16,956 bases of DNA, from the NCBI GenBank assembly GCA_004557195.1, contig SFER01000023.1, forward strand, positions 1 through 16,956, in the 5' to 3' direction. Below, piece after piece: positions 7,020-15,284 of this stretch. Origin of the DNA: Bacteroidales bacterium. GTDB taxonomy: Bacteria > Bacteroidota > Bacteroidia > Bacteroidales > Muribaculaceae. The notes beneath the pieces were generated by a model. That model did no database searches and was not told the origin of the DNA. It saw only the letters and a list, made by a program, of their open reading frames with translations. Made by a program: the position numbers and the translations under genes. The stretch's first letter is position 1. The number at the start of each line of letters is the position of its first letter.

Positions 7020-8054
7020 ATGGAAATCAAAAATCTGGTGAGAAAAAACATACTCAATCTGCAACCCTACAGTTGTGCAAGAAACGAGTTCAAAGGGGAA
7101 GCGCGAGTTTTGCTCGATGCCAACGAGTCGCCATACAACTCGCCCTACAACCGATACCCCGACCCGCTGCAAATTGCAGTGAAAGAGAAACTTGCCAACA
7201 TCAAAGGGATGAAGCCCGAGCAAATATTCCTCGGTGTGGGTAGCGACGAATGTATCGACTTGGTGTATCGCGTGTTCTGCGTGCCGGGAGTGGATAATGT
7301 GGTGGCTATCGACCCGAGTTACGGGATGTATGAGGTGTGTGCCGACATCAACGATGTGGAATATCGCCGAGTGCCGCTCACCGACGACTTCGGTCTCGAC
7401 ATCGAGGCTCTGATTTCTGCCACCGACGCCCACACCAAGGCAATGTGGATTTGCTCCCCCAACAACCCCACCGGGAATGCGTTTTCGCTCGATGAAATCG
7501 AGGCTATTTACCGGCGCTTCAACGGCATTCTGGTTGTGGATGAAGCCTATATCCACTTCTCTGCCAAGGGGAGCATGTTGTCGCGCCTCAACAAAATGCC
7601 GCGCCTCATTGTCCTTCACACCCTTTCAAAAGCATGGGGCAGCGCAGCGGTGCGCCTCGGAATGGCATTTGCCTCAACCGAGATTATCTCGATTTTCAAC
7701 AATGTGAAATATCCCTACAACATCAACCTGCTCACTCAGCAATATGTGCTCAATCGCCTTGAGCGCCGAGCCGAAGTGGAAGCGCAGGTGAAGGCGCTTC
7801 TCGATGCCCGCAAAAAACTGGAAGCGGAATTGGCGCCTTTGCCATTTGTGCTCAAAGTATTTCCGAGCGATGCCAATTTCCTGCTTGTGCGCACCACCGA
7901 CGCCGATGGCATCTACCGTTTCCTCATCGAGCGCGGTGTGATTGTGCGCAACCGCAACCGTGTGAGCAAATGCCTCGGATGCCTCCGCATCACTGTCGGC
8001 ACTCCCGATGAAAACAACGACCTAATTGAAAATCTCAAAGAATATGGAAAATAA
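7020..8054 (+). CDS. hisC: Histidinol-phosphate aminotransferase HisC
   Basis: HisC moves an amino group from glutamate to imidazole-acetol phosphate, giving histidinol phosphate. It is a fold-type I, PLP-dependent enzyme. The 344-residue protein has the substrate segment LLDANESPYNSP (31-42), SPNNPTG (146-152), Asp174 in VVDEAYIHFS (which contacts the PLP pyridine nitrogen), the Schiff-base Lys204 in HTLSKAWG, and Arg212 in the AVRLG phosphate-binding motif. CLRITVGTP near 321-329 supplies the conserved C-terminal Arg (323). The gene starts 5 nt after hisD and its last 11 bases overlap the 5' end of hisB, so it is firmly within the operon. No key residue is missing. Confidence 0.97.
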   Translation: MEIKNLVRKNILNLQPYSCARNEFKGEARVLLDANESPYNSPYNRYPDPLQIAVKEKLANIKGMKPEQIFLGVGSDECIDLVYRVFCVPGVDNVVAIDPSYGMYEVCADINDVEYRRVPLTDDFGLDIEALISATDAHTKAMWICSPNNPTGNAFSLDEIEAIYRRFNGILVVDEAYIHFSAKGSMLSRLNKMPRLIVLHTLSKAWGSAAVRLGMAFASTEIISIFNNVKYPYNINLLTQQYVLNRLERRAEVEAQVKALLDARKKLEAELAPLPFVLKVFPSDANFLLVRTTDADGIYRFLIERGVIVRNRNRVSKCLGCLRITVGTPDENNDLIENLKEYGK

Positions 8055-9192
8055 CACTCCTCGACGCAAGGCTCTGTTTATCGACCGCGACGGCACTTTG
8101 GTGGTGGAACCTCCGATTGACTACCAACTCGATTCGCTCGAGAAACTCGAATTTATCCCCGGTGTGTTCCGCAACATGAACTTCATTGCCAAAACTCTCG
8201 ATTTTGAACTCGTGATGGTGACCAACCAAGACGGATTGGGCACCGATTTGTTCCCGGAGGAGACATTTTGGCAACCACACAACAAGATTCTCAAGGCACT
8301 TTCCGGCGAAGGCGTGGAATTTGACGACATTATCATCGACCGCACTTTCGAGCATGAGCACGCGCCCACTCGCAAGCCGGGCACCGCACTGCTCGGGAAA
8401 TATCTCGATGGCAGTTACGACCTCGCCGCCTCGTTTGTTATCGGCGACCGTGCCACCGACATAATGCTGGCACGAAATCTCGGCGCAAAAGGGATTCTCC
8501 TCTCCCCCGACCGCGAGGCGGGTGAACGGTTGATAGCGGAAAACGCACTTGGCGATGCCTGCTTGCTGGTTGCCGAGTCCTGGGACCGCATCAGCGACTT
8601 CCTGCGCGGCGGAGAGCGCCGCGCTACTGTGGCGCGCAAGACCGCCGAGACTGATATTACTATCACTATCGACCTCGATGGCAGCGGCAAGAGCGATATA
8701 GACACCGGATTAGGCTTCTTCAACCACATGCTCGACCAAATCGCCCGCCACGGCGGATGCGACCTCTCGGTGAAGGTGAAGGGGGACCTTTGGGTGGATG
8801 AACACCACACCATAGAAGACACCGGAATTGCGCTCGGCGAGGCTATTGCGCATGCGCTTGGCGACAAACGCGGCATTGAGCGCTACGGATTCGTGCTACC
8901 AATGGACGATTGCCTTTGCACTGTGGCTCTCGACTTCGGCGGACGCAGTTGGCTCCAATGGGATGCCTCTTTCTCTCGCGAGAAGATTGGGGAGATGCCC
9001 ACCGAGATGTTTATCCACTTCTTCAAGAGCCTGAGCGATGCCGCGCGCGCCAATCTCGCCATTATCGCTACCGGCGACAATGAGCACCACAAAATCGAGG
9101 GCATTTTCAAAGCCTTTGCACGGGCACTGAAGATGGCGGCTCGGCGCGATGTGTTCAAATATTCACTCCCATCAACCAAAGGAATGCTATGA
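8044..9192 (+). CDS. hisB: Bifunctional HisB: histidinol-phosphatase and imidazoleglycerol-phosphate dehydratase
   Basis: Residues 1 to about 190 form a HAD-type histidinol-phosphate phosphatase: DRDGT (Asp14, Asp16), VTNQDGLGT (59-67), RKPG (Lys111) and GDRATD (134-139). Residues about 197-382 form the dehydratase, with the metal-binding motifs HHTIED (254-259) and DNEHHKIE (345-352) and the end SLPSTKGML. The two domains perform the seventh and ninth steps of the pathway. The enterobacterial fused enzyme binds structural zinc through a Cys/His cluster just before the RKP motif. Here that stretch reads RTFEHEHAPTRKPG with no Cys, so the zinc site appears lost. The start at 8044 (MENNTPRRKALFIDRDGT) fits the family and overlaps hisC by 11 bp; a start 18 nt further upstream is possible but less likely. 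The stop overlaps the next gene (ATGA). Confidence 0.96.
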   Translation: MENNTPRRKALFIDRDGTLVVEPPIDYQLDSLEKLEFIPGVFRNMNFIAKTLDFELVMVTNQDGLGTDLFPEETFWQPHNKILKALSGEGVEFDDIIIDRTFEHEHAPTRKPGTALLGKYLDGSYDLAASFVIGDRATDIMLARNLGAKGILLSPDREAGERLIAENALGDACLLVAESWDRISDFLRGGERRATVARKTAETDITITIDLDGSGKSDIDTGLGFFNHMLDQIARHGGCDLSVKVKGDLWVDEHHTIEDTGIALGEAIAHALGDKRGIERYGFVLPMDDCLCTVALDFGGRSWLQWDASFSREKIGEMPTEMFIHFFKSLSDAARANLAIIATGDNEHHKIEGIFKAFARALKMAARRDVFKYSLPSTKGML

Positions 9193-10568
9193 CCCCACTT
9201 CCACAACAATTTCTCGACCAAATGAGGGCTCTACTGCCCGGCGACGAATACAACCGATTTGTAGAGGCTATGGCAGAGCCACCTCGGGTGTCGATACGCC
9301 GCAACTTGCACAAAAGCAGAGGTTTCGCCTCGGGACCGGAACTGGTGCCCTGGTGCCCACTCGGCGCCTACCTCGATGAGCGCGAGGCGTTTACATTCCA
9401 CCCTCAGTTTCACGGCGGAGCATTCTATGTTCAAGATGCGTCGTCTATGATTATCCATGCGGCTATCAAGAGCCTCGCTCTCGACTCGCCGGTGCGCTAT
9501 CTCGACCTATGTGCAGCACCGGGCGGCAAGACCACGACCGCTATCGACGCGCTTCCCGACCGCTCGCTTGTGGTAGCAAACGAGATTGTGGGCACCCGCG
9601 CTCAGGTGTTGCGCGAGAATATCATCAAATGGGGCGCTACCGGCTGCGTGGTTACATGCAACGATAGTCGTACTCTCGGCGCTCTCACCCATTTCTTCGA
9701 CATTATAGCCACCGATGTGCCATGCAGCGGCGAAGGGATGATGCGCAAGGACGAAGAGGCTGTGGCTCAATGGACTCCCGCGCTCGTGGAGCAGTGTGCC
9801 GCACGCCAACGTGAGATTCTCACTGCCGTGTGGGACGCGCTGAAACCGTGTGGCGTCCTTCTTTACAGCACCTGCACTTTCAATCGCCAGGAAAATGAGG
9901 AAATGATGCTTTGGCTTATGGAAAACTACGGCACTACCCCTATCGACCTTAAATTCCCCGAGGAATGGGGAATAAGACACGGGATAGATGTGGATTTCCC
10001 CTGCTATCGCTTTATGCCTCACACCACACGAGGAGAGGGATTGTTCTTGTGTGCCATGCGCAAGCCCGACGGCATTTCCACGCCTCGACGCGGCAAGCCT
10101 GCTCGCTCCAATGCCAAAATCGCTGCCGAGACTCAGTCGCTCATCAAGCCGGGCAACTATCTTTGGAGTAGCGATAAAGGGGTGATTACAGCCATTCCCG
10201 CCGACCAAAGTGCCGAGATTGCGCTGCTTCGAGATAATCTGCGGGTTATCTACACCGCCACCGAAGTGGCTCAGGAGAAAGGGCGCGACATCGTGCCTGC
10301 TCATTCGCTTGCCATGTCGCAGATTTGCTCAAATGCCATCCCGCGCGTCGAAATCGACTACAACACTGCTATCGCATATCTTGGCGGAGAGTCGATTACC
10401 CTCAACGATGCTCCTCGAGGCTATGTAGCTGTTGCATATCAGGGCTGTGTGCTCGGTCTCGTGAAAAACCTCGGTAATCGCGCCAACAACCTCTACCCCA
10501 AAGAGTGGCGCATTCGCAGCCGCCACATTCCCGACTCTATCAATCAGATAATTGTCACTGACGATTAA
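9189..10568 (+). CDS. NOL1/NOP2/Sun-family rRNA/tRNA cytosine-C5 methyltransferase (RsmF-like)
   Basis: This enzyme transfers methyl groups from S-adenosylmethionine to C5 of cytosines in RNA, most likely ribosomal RNA. The 459-residue protein shows the SAM-binding motif DLCAAPGGKT (106-115). It also has motif IV DVPCSGEGMMRKD (176-188) with Cys179, and motif VI STCTF (227-231) with the catalytic Cys229. The region after about residue 300 lacks catalytic motifs and resembles the RsmF-type C-terminal RNA-binding (PUA-like) part, ending GLVKNLGNRANNLYPKEWRI. RsmF versus another member of the family cannot be settled from motifs alone. It overlaps hisB by 4 bp (ATGA), so it is cotranscribed and possibly translationally coupled with the his genes despite having no role in histidine synthesis. 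No clear terminator follows before the next gene. Confidence 0.92.
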   Translation: MTPLPQQFLDQMRALLPGDEYNRFVEAMAEPPRVSIRRNLHKSRGFASGPELVPWCPLGAYLDEREAFTFHPQFHGGAFYVQDASSMIIHAAIKSLALDSPVRYLDLCAAPGGKTTTAIDALPDRSLVVANEIVGTRAQVLRENIIKWGATGCVVTCNDSRTLGALTHFFDIIATDVPCSGEGMMRKDEEAVAQWTPALVEQCAARQREILTAVWDALKPCGVLLYSTCTFNRQENEEMMLWLMENYGTTPIDLKFPEEWGIRHGIDVDFPCYRFMPHTTRGEGLFLCAMRKPDGISTPRRGKPARSNAKIAAETQSLIKPGNYLWSSDKGVITAIPADQSAEIALLRDNLRVIYTATEVAQEKGRDIVPAHSLAMSQICSNAIPRVEIDYNTAIAYLGGESITLNDAPRGYVAVAYQGCVLGLVKNLGNRANNLYPKEWRIRSRHIPDSINQIIVTDD

Positions 10569-10634
10569 ACCAAATCGACTTTTGGATGTCATATAGTAAA
10601 ACAACATAGTACAAACCATTAAAAAGTTAGAGCG

Positions 10635-11576
10635 ATGAGAAGGATTAGAATAATATCATTGGCAATAGCATTGGTAATGAGCCTTACAACACCAATCTCG
10701 ATTACTTCGCAAAATCATCGAGGCTATCGCCCAAGCAGCGGAAACTCAAGCAATACAGAGAATAACCGCGGCGGCAATAACAACCGCCCCAACAATGGTA
10801 ACAACAATCGTCCAAGCAACGGAAACAACAACCGTCCAAGCAACGGAAACAACAACCGACCAAGCAACGGAAACAACAACCGACCCGGCAACGGCAACAA
10901 CAACCGCCCCGGCAACGACCGCCCGAATAATCGTCCCGGCAATGACCGCCCGAATAATGGCGGATACCGTCCCGGTTCAAACCACGGTCATCACGACCAC
11001 GGCACTCCTCCACCGCCGCCAAGCCACGGACACTCGGGATACCGTCCTTATCACTCGGGACACTACTGCCCGCCACCTTCGCGCCCATATCGTCCGGCAT
11101 ATCGTCCGATAGTTCGTCCGCATGTTCCTTACGGATATGTCTATTACTCCGGTGCGCCGGTTATCGACAACATCCTCGGATTGGTATTCGGAATGGCTTA
11201 CAACGCTTCACTCGACCATCTGTATCGCAGCGGATACAATGTGGATGGTTACAACAACGGCAGAGTGTATCTGCGAGGTGTAAGCGAACTCGGCTACTAC
11301 TGGGATGACGGATTCTTGAGCTACGATGGCTACGGTCGCCTCAACGTGATACAATTCTCGATGTCGGATTACTACAACGACACTCGCCGTTTCAACGACC
11401 TGTACAACACCCTTTGCCGCCGCTACGGACCTCCGGTGTATTACAGCGACAACTACAACAACCGCGAATGCTCATGGTTTGGTGCCGGAGGACGAGGATA
11501 TGTAACGCTCCAATTCACCTATAACTATGTGAACGGCTACCAACGCTACTACACCACTCTCACCTACAACAACTAA
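10635..11576 (+). CDS. Secreted Asn/Pro/Arg-rich repeat protein with Tyr-rich C-terminal domain
   Basis: I do not recognise a named family. The 313-residue protein begins with a signal peptide (basic MRRIR, hydrophobic IISLAIALVMSL) with likely signal peptidase I cleavage near TSQ-N; there is no lipobox. Residues about 28-115 are low complexity: six 8-residue units of the type GNNNRPSN (residues 47-94), then DRPNNRPGN-type units. A His/Pro/Tyr-rich linker follows (HGHHDHGTPPPPP, RPYRPAYRP). From about residue 170 a more ordered, Tyr/Asn-rich domain appears (GAPVIDNILGLVFGMAYN, LRGVSELGYYWDDGF, ECSWFGAGGRGYVTLQFTY) and reaches the C-terminus. It is probably a periplasmic or surface protein. 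The 66-bp upstream gap has TTTG at 10581 but no good -7 box, so either a weaker promoter or read-through from the his operon could drive it. A strong terminator follows. Confidence 0.8.
   Translation: MRRIRIISLAIALVMSLTTPISITSQNHRGYRPSSGNSSNTENNRGGNNNRPNNGNNNRPSNGNNNRPSNGNNNRPSNGNNNRPGNGNNNRPGNDRPNNRPGNDRPNNGGYRPGSNHGHHDHGTPPPPPSHGHSGYRPYHSGHYCPPPSRPYRPAYRPIVRPHVPYGYVYYSGAPVIDNILGLVFGMAYNASLDHLYRSGYNVDGYNNGRVYLRGVSELGYYWDDGFLSYDGYGRLNVIQFSMSDYYNDTRRFNDLYNTLCRRYGPPVYYSDNYNNRECSWFGAGGRGYVTLQFTYNYVNGYQRYYTTLTYNN
10773..10916 (+). repeat. Six tandem 24-bp in-frame repeats
   Basis: Six consecutive 24-bp units (starting at 10773, 10797, 10821, 10845, 10869 and 10893) each encode GNNNRPxN, with x being N, S, S, S, G, G. 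Unit 3 and unit 4 differ by a single base. Two shorter related units (DRPNNRPGN and DRPNNGG) follow to about 10960. Copy number could vary by slippage without breaking the frame. Confidence 0.92.
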
Positions 11577-11619
11577 AGTTGTAGCCGGTCTTTGAAATTC
11601 CATACAATTAATCTACTTG

Positions 11620-11652
11620 AAACCCGGCGCGAGAAACAGCGTCGGGTTTTTT
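11620..11652 (+). terminator. Intrinsic terminator after the repeat protein gene
   Basis: AAACCCGGCGC (11620-11630) pairs with GCGTCGGGTTT (11639-11649) through one G-U pair around an 8-nt loop, and the stem runs into six T residues (11647-11652). It lies 44 nt after the stop codon. Confidence 0.9.
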
Positions 11653-11699
11653 GATGTTAAATTTTACCCGATTTGCAACCGTGATAGCATGAAAATGCG

Positions 11700-11707
11700 T
11701 AACTTTG
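11700..11707 (+). promoter_or_regulatory. Candidate -7 element for lrgA-lrgB
   Basis: TAACTTTG is an exact TAnnTTTG match and would start transcription about 16 nt before the ATG at 11729. The only nearby TTTG (11672-11675) is 24 nt upstream, longer than the usual 19-21, so the -33 element is imperfect or absent. Confidence 0.5.
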
Positions 11708-11728
11708 CAGCGTTTTAGGTTTATTGTT

Positions 11729-12073
11729 ATGAATGTGATGATTTTTCAGTGTGCCATCGTCTTTGCATTTCTGGCGCTGGGCGAACTGATAGTGTGGCTC
11801 ACGGGGGTGAAACTTCCGTCGAGCATAATTGGAATGCTTTTGCTCACTTTGTCGCTGAAACTTGGCATCGTGAGGCTGCGACATGTAGATTTAGTGGGAA
11901 ATTTCCTGGTTAAAAACCTCGGGTTCTTCTTTGTGCCGCCCGGTGTGGCGCTGATGCTCTATTTCGACATCATCGAGGCGCAACTCGTGCCTATTGTGGT
12001 GGCATCGGCAGTGAGCACGGTTATCGTGCTGGTTATCACCGGTTGGGTGCACCAAATTATGCGACATCATTAA
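11729..12073 (+). CDS. lrgA: LrgA/CidA-family membrane protein
   Basis: This 114-residue protein has about four hydrophobic helices and the family pattern: LGELIVWLTGVKLPSSIIGM near residues 17-36 and an FFVPPGVALM segment near 67-76 (LrgA/CidA proteins have F-x-PxGVG-like sequence here). CidA/LrgA proteins are small, holin-like inner-membrane proteins that, with LrgB/CidB, have been linked to murein hydrolase control and, in some bacteria, to export of small organic acids. The ATG at 11729 is the first ATG in frame; ATG 11738 is an alternative. It is followed 19 nt later by lrgB, the standard two-gene arrangement. Confidence 0.85.
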   Translation: MNVMIFQCAIVFAFLALGELIVWLTGVKLPSSIIGMLLLTLSLKLGIVRLRHVDLVGNFLVKNLGFFFVPPGVALMLYFDIIEAQLVPIVVASAVSTVIVLVITGWVHQIMRHH

Positions 12074-12092
12074 CACTTAAAGACAGAATCTC

Positions 12093-12785
12093 ATGGATTT
12101 TCTCAGCAATAACTATTTTCTTGTCGCACTCACTTTCGGGGTGTATGTGGGTTTCCAGTATTTGCAGCATCGCACAGGGCTGTCGCTGCTCAATCCCATC
12201 TTGTTTGCGATTATCATCGTGATTGCGTTTCTCGAAATCACCGGAATCGACTATTCAACCTACAGCGAGGCAGGCGGCATCATCGAATTTTGGCTCAAAC
12301 CGGCAGTCGTAGCACTGGCGGTGCCTCTCTACAAGCAACTGGAGAGCATCAAAAAGCAGTTGCTGCCGGTGATTTGCTCGCAGCTGGCGGGATGTGTTGC
12401 CGGAATACTGTCGGTGGTTGTGATTGCCGACCTACTCGGTGCGACCAAAGAGGTGATTTATTCGCTTGCAGCCAAGTCGGTTACGACCCCGATAGCGATG
12501 GAGGTTACAAAAGCATTGGGAGGTATCCCTTCGCTCACTTCGGCGGTGGTGATTTGTGTGGGCATCTTCGGCGGATTGACCGGATTCAGGGTGATGAAAC
12601 TCACACATATCGGTTCGCCTATCGCTCAAGGGCTTTCGCTCGGCACCGCGGCACATGCCGTGGGGACCTCGCGCGCTATGGATATCAGCGACAAATATGG
12701 CGCATTTGCGAGTGTCGGACTCACCGTGAACGGCATCTTCACCGCGCTACTCACCCCCGCAATTCTGGCATTGCTCGGCTATTAA
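12093..12785 (+). CDS. lrgB: LrgB/CidB-family membrane protein
   Basis: The 230-residue length and multiple hydrophobic helices are typical. Family motifs are clear: KSVTTPIAMEVTKALGG (about residues 128-144) and GTAAHAVGTSRA (about 184-195), with a glycine-rich GIFGGLTG between them. It is expected to act with the adjacent LrgA in the inner membrane as a holin/antiholin-like or metabolite-export pair (pyruvate or glycolate export is reported for homologues). The stop codon TAA at 12783-12785 overlaps the stop of the convergent symporter gene, so there is no room for a terminator between them. Confidence 0.9.
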   Translation: MDFLSNNYFLVALTFGVYVGFQYLQHRTGLSLLNPILFAIIIVIAFLEITGIDYSTYSEAGGIIEFWLKPAVVALAVPLYKQLESIKKQLLPVICSQLAGCVAGILSVVVIADLLGATKEVIYSLAAKSVTTPIAMEVTKALGGIPSLTSAVVICVGIFGGLTGFRVMKLTHIGSPIAQGLSLGTAAHAVGTSRAMDISDKYGAFASVGLTVNGIFTALLTPAILALLGY

Positions 12786-14185
12786 GCCCTGCCGGAGGTG
12801 GAGAAGTAGCGGCGCACCTCCTCGTTTACACGGCTGCGGAGACGCAGGATTGTAAACATTGTGGGGAATGCCATCAAGGCATAGAACAGGTCGCACACGC
12901 TCACTGCAACACTTAGCGGCACAACGGCGAAAATAATAAGCGACACAAGGAAGAAATAGGTGTAGAATGGGGCGTACTGCTCACCAAACAGATAGGAAGC
13001 GCAACGAGTGCCGTAATAGGAATAGGTGAACATCGAAGAGAATGAAAAGCAGAGCACCACTACCATAAGAAGGTATTTCCCTGCCGGGATTCCGCTATCG
13101 AATGCAGTAAGAGCAATTTCAAGCCCTTTCACCCCTTCTACATTAATGTCGCCACACAGGAGGATGGCAAATGCTGTGAGGGTGCACACAAGTCCGGAGT
13201 CGATACTCGGTCCAAGCATTGCCACAAGACCTTCGCGCACCGGAGAGTTGTTGCGAGACGCGCCATGCATGAGCGATGCAGTGCCCACTCCGGCATCGTT
13301 GACAAGAGCTGCACGACGCGCGCCGATAATGGCAACCCCGACAAGTGCTCCGAAGCCTGCCTTGAGGCTGAATGCCTCGGTGAATATCGACACCACTACG
13401 GCGGGCACCTCGGTGATATTCGTCAAGATGATATAGAGCACGAGGATAAAATAGAGCCCCACCATGAAGGGCACAAGGCGTGTGGCAAAATAGGCGATTC
13501 GGCGCACACCACCGAGCACCACGCTACCCACAATCGCAGCCATCACAAAGCCGAAGATGAGTTTGAACGCCTCTTCGTTGCTCATTCCGAATGTCGAGCC
13601 AATCGTCGAGAGGAAATTGCTGCCGCCTAACCCCTCGGGTGTGGTGAATGTAGCCACCACCGCCTCGGTAACCTGGTTGGCATTCATGATGCAGAGCGTT
13701 CCAAACATGCCGGCGATAGCAAAAGCCACGGCAAGCGGTCGCCATTTGCGTCCAAGTCCTTTCTCTATGATATACATGGGTCCGCCCTGCGGCATCCCCT
13801 TGGAATTTTCACCTTTATACATTATCGCGAGGCAGCCTTCGTAGAATTTGGTGCACATCCCCACGAGAGCGCTCACCCACATCCAGAAAATAGCACCCGG
13901 ACCACCCATCACCAAGGCTATCGCAACACCGGCTATATTTCCCATCCCCACAGTGGCTGCCACCACCGACGCGAGGGCTTCAAGCGACGATATTTGTCCG
14001 TTTGAGCCGTTGGTGTGTTCGCGGATGATAGAGAGCGAATAAGGGAGGCACCGCAGCGAGATACACCGCGATGTGATAAACAAGAAAAGTCCGCCCCCGA
14101 TGAGGGTGAGGAACAAAGGGTAGCCGCATACAAAATCGCTAATTGCGGCAAGTGTCGCACTAAAATCTGTTGTCATAAATTGCAT
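12782..14185 (-). CDS. Alanine or glycine:cation symporter (AGCS family)
   Basis: The 467-residue protein has about ten or eleven hydrophobic helices and the AGCS signature GGPGAIFWMWVSALVG (94-109). Other family stretches include SLEALASVVAATVGMGNIAG (67-86), MPQGGPMYIIEKGLG and the GARRAALVNDAGVGTAS segment in the second half. Members import alanine, glycine or related amino acids with Na+ across the inner membrane; the exact substrate is not visible. The ATG at 14185 is used; Met4 (14176) is an alternative. The gene starts 29 nt after the nucleotidyltransferase stop codon with no visible promoter between, so it is probably the last gene of that unit. It ends by overlapping the lrgB stop codon on the other strand. 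Confidence 0.93.
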   Translation of the reverse strand: MQFMTTDFSATLAAISDFVCGYPLFLTLIGGGLFLFITSRCISLRCLPYSLSIIREHTNGSNGQISSLEALASVVAATVGMGNIAGVAIALVMGGPGAIFWMWVSALVGMCTKFYEGCLAIMYKGENSKGMPQGGPMYIIEKGLGRKWRPLAVAFAIAGMFGTLCIMNANQVTEAVVATFTTPEGLGGSNFLSTIGSTFGMSNEEAFKLIFGFVMAAIVGSVVLGGVRRIAYFATRLVPFMVGLYFILVLYIILTNITEVPAVVVSIFTEAFSLKAGFGALVGVAIIGARRAALVNDAGVGTASLMHGASRNNSPVREGLVAMLGPSIDSGLVCTLTAFAILLCGDINVEGVKGLEIALTAFDSGIPAGKYLLMVVVLCFSFSSMFTYSYYGTRCASYLFGEQYAPFYTYFFLVSLIIFAVVPLSVAVSVCDLFYALMAFPTMFTILRLRSRVNEEVRRYFSTSGRA

Positions 14186-14214
14186 TAATACCTGTTTGCC
14201 TGTTCCCGAATTTA

Positions 14215-15270
14215 TCAGAAGTCGAGCATCTGCTTGTGCTTCATCAATTCTCCCGCTTGGCGGAAATCATCAGGCGAACCGATGTCAATCCATGTGCCGT
14301 TGATTGGGAACTGGTTGATTTTGCCACCTTCCGCGATAATTCGGTCGAGGAAATCGGTGGCGTCGAAATATTCATTTTCAGGTATCAGAGATATGAGATT
14401 GCGATTGAAGAGGTAGATGCCGGCATTGGCATAATAATTATAGGTGGGCTTCTCCTCAAGTCCTACAATACGGTTGTTTTCCGAGCGCATTATCGCGTAG
14501 GGAACCGACACCATATAGGAAATCACAGCCACAGTGAGTTGCGCGCCACTGTCGATGTGGCTCAGATACATATCCTCTAGGTTAATCGAGGTGAGCAAGT
14601 CGCTGTTCATCACCAACAGATGGTCGTGGGAGAAGTTGCGCACGAGTTTCACCGCTCCGATAGTGCCGAGGCGGCACGGCTCTTTGAGGCATTTCACCAT
14701 CACCCCTTCCACCTCGGTGGCGAAATGCTGCTCGATTTGCTCGGCAAGATAGTTGGTGGTTACTGTGATATTTGTGATGCCGTTGCGGGCAAGGCGCGCT
14801 ATGTTATAGTCGATAATCGCCTTATCGCCCACTTTGAGCAGAGGCTTCGGTGTGTTGAGAGTGAGAGGTCGCAACCGCTCCCCTTTTCCGCCTGCCATGA
14901 GCACGGCATCGATGGGGAGTATAGAGCGAAGACGAGTGAAGTCGTAGATTTCGGCAATCGAGCCATCGGCATTGAGGCGAGGCACCATGTTGATGCGCAG
15001 GGCGCGAATGGCGCGAATGGCAGCGACATCGATACTGTCGCCCCTGAGCGCGCGGAAATCGCGGTGCATGGCATTTTCGACAGGCATCTCGAGAGTGCCG
15101 CCCGAAATGAGGGCACGGCGCACATCGCCATCGGTGAGCGTACCGGTGAGACGCCCGGCATCATCCACCACAAAGAGCGTAGTGGCTTTGCCCGACAGGT
15201 CGTTGAGCCTGCGCAGCGCTTCGAGTATCGAATTTCCTTGGCTGATGATATAGGGCGCGAAATCTTTCAT
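14215..15270 (-). CDS. CBS-domain sugar-phosphate nucleotidyltransferase
   Basis: The 351-residue protein fuses a CBS-domain pair (about residues 1-115: IISQGNSILEALRRL, GTLTDGDVRRAL) to an NTP_transferase domain (about 121-345). The nucleotide-binding motif LMAGGKGERLRPLT (124-137) is followed by NTPKPLLKVG. Asp224 in LLVMNSDLLT is the likely metal ligand, with EEKP at 272-275 and GTWIDIGSPDDF at 325-336. This architecture resembles PtmE/Cj1329 of Campylobacter, which makes GDP-glucosamine-type donors for legionaminic acid; the similarity is recalled, not computed. It should load a sugar-1-phosphate onto a nucleotide in the cytoplasm, possibly gated by adenine nucleotides at the CBS pair. 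No glycan genes lie beside it. It begins 14 nt downstream of tRNA-Arg and is likely read from the tRNA promoter. Confidence 0.88.
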   Translation of the reverse strand: MKDFAPYIISQGNSILEALRRLNDLSGKATTLFVVDDAGRLTGTLTDGDVRRALISGGTLEMPVENAMHRDFRALRGDSIDVAAIRAIRALRINMVPRLNADGSIAEIYDFTRLRSILPIDAVLMAGGKGERLRPLTLNTPKPLLKVGDKAIIDYNIARLARNGITNITVTTNYLAEQIEQHFATEVEGVMVKCLKEPCRLGTIGAVKLVRNFSHDHLLVMNSDLLTSINLEDMYLSHIDSGAQLTVAVISYMVSVPYAIMRSENNRIVGLEEKPTYNYYANAGIYLFNRNLISLIPENEYFDATDFLDRIIAEGGKINQFPINGTWIDIGSPDDFRQAGELMKHKQMLDF

Positions 15271-15284
15271 TGAGTGGTGTTTTG

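Noticed and set aside
10570..10585. CCAAA...TTTGG hairpin after the methyltransferase gene as a terminator of the his operon
   Set aside because: The stem is only 5 bp and has no T tract, so termination here is not supported.
10773..10960. Possible CRISPR-like repeat array
   Set aside because: The 24-bp units are contiguous without unique spacers and keep a protein reading frame; they are coding tandem repeats.
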